From the NCBI RefSeq assembly GCF_900143205.1, contig NZ_FRDH01000012.1:1-64000 (forward strand): 64,000 nt of DNA. Reading direction: 5' to 3'. A model generated the notes under the pieces. That model did not search any database and had not been told where the DNA came from. It was given only the letters and a program-made list of their open reading frames with translations. Both the position numbers and the translations under genes were made by a program. This stretch comes from Butyrivibrio hungatei DSM 14810. GTDB taxonomy: Bacteria > Bacillota > Clostridia > Lachnospirales > Lachnospiraceae. This document shows positions 62,128 to 64,000 of the stretch, in pieces (position 1 is the stretch's first letter; each line of letters starts with the position of its first letter).

Positions 62128-64000
62128 TGGTTATTTCCATTAAGGTTAAAGGGGCGGTGCAGGGTGTTGGCTATCGCCCCTTTATTGCAAATAAAGCAAC
62201 TGAATATGGAATAACAGGCTACGTCAAAAACATTGGCGCAGCTGTTGAGATCATAGCATCTGGAAATGAAGATAAAGTGCGCTCTTTTTTAGGTTCTCTT
62301 TATTCTGATTATCCTTCAGGTGCTATTATTTTGGATGTCGAATCTGAAACAATTGATCATCCATCTACAAACTATGATGATTTCAGGATTATTGATAGTG
62401 AAAGCATCTCTTTATCCGATGAACTTCCTGTATTTTTACCGGATATTGGAATTTGTGATCATTGTTTATATGAGCTTTTAGACAAAAAAGACAGACGATA
62501 TAGGTATCCCCTTATTAGCTGTGCATCTTGTGGCCCAAGACTTAGCATCATAGAAAGTCTCCCATATGACAGAAACACAACTAAAATGAAAAAGTTTAAA
62601 ATGTGTCCGAGCTGCCACAAAGAATATCTTGATGGCAGAAGAAAGCATGCACAGACTATTTCCTGTCATGATTGTGGTCCGCAGATGGTATTTTCTCATT
62701 TTAGTGATGGCAACCTGTTTTCAGCTTCCGGTAATGAAGCAGTAGATAAGGCGATTGAAGTACTTTCTAATGGTGGGATAATCGGTTTGAAGGGCCTTTC
62801 TGGATACCAATTTGTTTGTAAAACTTGTGCAGAACCAGCTAAGAGACTAAGAAGCATAAAAGGAAGAGAAAATAAGCCTTTTGCCGTAATGTTTGCTGAT
62901 ATAAAGCATGTTAAAGAGTATTGTCTTGTCAATGAAAAAGAAGAAGAATTACTTAGGTCTTTTGCAAGACCTATAGTTTTATTAAACAAAATAAAAGATA
63001 TGCCTTATGAAGTATGTAGAGACAGTCAGTATATTGGTGCGTTTTTACCTTCATCTGGTATTCACAGGCTTTTGTGTGACGCTGTAGGTCCAATCATCTG
63101 TACAAGTGGCAATTTATCTGATGATAATATCATTATAGATGATGAGATATTTAAAGATGCTTTTTTGAAAAAGATAGATGGAATGCTGTTTCATAATAGA
63201 GAAATAGTGATGCCTCAGGACGATTCGGTTTGTTTTGTGATAGATACTGGAAATAACGAATATTCTGTTCAATATATCAGAAGAGCTAGAGGCTATGCAC
63301 CACTTCCGTTATTGATAAAGCCTGGATACAAGAAAAAAAACTCTTATCTTGCAATTGGCGGAGATCTAAAGAGCACTTTTGCTCTAGCCAAAAATGATAG
63401 GATCATTCCTTCTCAGTATATTGGGGATCTTGAAAGTACAAATACTTACATATCCTATAAAAAAATAATTGATCAGTATCTTAAGCTATTTGAATTTAAG
63501 CCAGATCATATTATTTGTGACCTTCATCCTTTGTATTTTTCAACTAGGTATGCTAAGGAACTTTCAGATGAAAAGAATCTGGATATTTCCTATGTTCAGC
63601 ATCATTTTGCCCATTCTCTTTCAGTAATGGCAGAACATTCACTGCTTTCATGTATCGGAATTTCTTTTGATGGAACAGGATATGGAACAGACGGTAAAGT
63701 ATGGGGCGGGGAGATATTACATTGTAATGGCAGTGATTTTTCAAGAAAATGTCATTTGTCATATGTGATGCTTTCAGGCGGAAATAGTGCTCCAAAGAAC
63801 GCTGAACTGGTAAAAAAATGCTATGAAAAAGCTCTTAACTACGATATAGATGATAAACTTGTTGAGGCAGCTTTATCAAATAAGATAAATGTTTTTGAAA
63901 CATCCAGTATGGGAAGACTTTTTGACTGTGTTTCTGCGCTTTTGGATATAAAAAAATACAACTCCTTTGAAGGTGAATGCGCAATTCTTTTAGAGAATAT
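62127..64000 (+). CDS. hypF: Carbamoyltransferase HypF, truncated by the window edge
   Basis: Makes the CN- ligand precursor of the NiFe site from carbamoyl phosphate. About 624 codons are in view out of roughly 750 in typical homologues. Acylphosphatase domain at 1-90 (VKGAVQGVGYRPFI), two zinc fingers, then a YrdC-like domain from about 200 and the start of the NodU-like carbamoyltransferase domain (GGDLKSTFALAK). The first zinc finger has the normal 18-residue spacer (C113 to C132); the second has 16 (C163 to C180). The start overlaps echF, so maturation and structural genes are coupled. Confidence 0.94.
   Translation, partial: MVISIKVKGAVQGVGYRPFIANKATEYGITGYVKNIGAAVEIIASGNEDKVRSFLGSLYSDYPSGAIILDVESETIDHPSTNYDDFRIIDSESISLSDELPVFLPDIGICDHCLYELLDKKDRRYRYPLISCASCGPRLSIIESLPYDRNTTKMKKFKMCPSCHKEYLDGRRKHAQTISCHDCGPQMVFSHFSDGNLFSASGNEAVDKAIEVLSNGGIIGLKGLSGYQFVCKTCAEPAKRLRSIKGRENKPFAVMFADIKHVKEYCLVNEKEEELLRSFARPIVLLNKIKDMPYEVCRDSQYIGAFLPSSGIHRLLCDAVGPIICTSGNLSDDNIIIDDEIFKDAFLKKIDGMLFHNREIVMPQDDSVCFVIDTGNNEYSVQYIRRARGYAPLPLLIKPGYKKKNSYLAIGGDLKSTFALAKNDRIIPSQYIGDLESTNTYISYKKIIDQYLKLFEFKPDHIICDLHPLYFSTRYAKELSDEKNLDISYVQHHFAHSLSVMAEHSLLSCIGISFDGTGYGTDGKVWGGEILHCNGSDFSRKCHLSYVMLSGGNSAPKNAELVKKCYEKALNYDIDDKLVEAALSNKINVFETSSMGRLFDCVSALLDIKKYNSFEGECAILLEN

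Overview
The window reads as chromosome of a motile, anaerobic, low-GC member of the Lachnospiraceae, most like Butyrivibrio or Pseudobutyrivibrio. This is judged from gene order, AT-rich intergenic DNA, a FliM/FliY switch, CodY, MinCDE, FapA and an energy-converting (Ech) [NiFe] hydrogenase. The genus is an inference; no rRNA or other marker is present. All supported genes lie on the + strand. I saw no tRNA, rRNA, insertion sequence, prophage or CRISPR.

Layout. (1) 1-5.3 kb: tail of an unidentified gene (recJ by synteny), a GC-rich repeated intergenic element, then apt, relA/spoT, an MBL-fold hydrolase and hemZ. (2) 5.4-10.6 kb: an uncharacterised polytopic membrane protein (DUF5692-like) that overlaps hypB, then a terminator, hypA, and a 955-residue iron-sulfur/GltD-type flavoprotein. 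(3) 10.6-13.8 kb: topA and codY, each with a promoter whose -35 lies inside the preceding hairpin. (4) 14-51.6 kb: one fla/che locus, flgB-flgC-fliE-fliF-fliG-fliH-fliI-fliJ-(motE-like)-fliK-flgD-orf-flgE, flbD-motA-motB-fliL-fliM-fliY-fliO-fliP-fliQ-fliR-flhB-flhA-flhF-flhG-pilZ-cheB, cheA-cheW-cheC-cheD-orf-fliA, fapA, orf, a SwrB-like gene and an MltG-like fragment. The order codY...flgB...sigma28-(swrB)-rpsB-tsf matches the Bacillus subtilis fla/che neighbourhood. Flagellin, filament cap, cheY and cheR are not here. (5) 51.6-53.7 kb: rpsB-tsf behind a structured leader. (6) 53.7-55.7 kb: minCDE. (7) 55.7-64 kb: a MarR regulator, a CsoR/RcnR-family metal sensor with an InrS-like (Ni-type) ligand set, echABCDEF and a truncated hypF.

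Working together. The fla/che block encodes rod, export gate, C-ring, stator, hook and chemotaxis core, with FliA and two candidate sigma28 promoters (before fliK and before cheA) giving temporal control, and CodY next door giving nutritional control. Ech couples reduced ferredoxin to H2 evolution and ion translocation. HypA/HypB/HypF build its NiFe site and the CsoR-type sensor probably ties the cluster to metal status.

Most worth following: the DUF5692-hypB coupling, the Ni-type sensor with a long leader stem-loop in front of ech, Ala/Pro-rich tails on EchC and EchF, the very large FlgE with duplicated modules and a predicted helical hairpin, three terminator-embedded promoters, and paired inverted half-sites at the minC and DUF5692-gene promoters.
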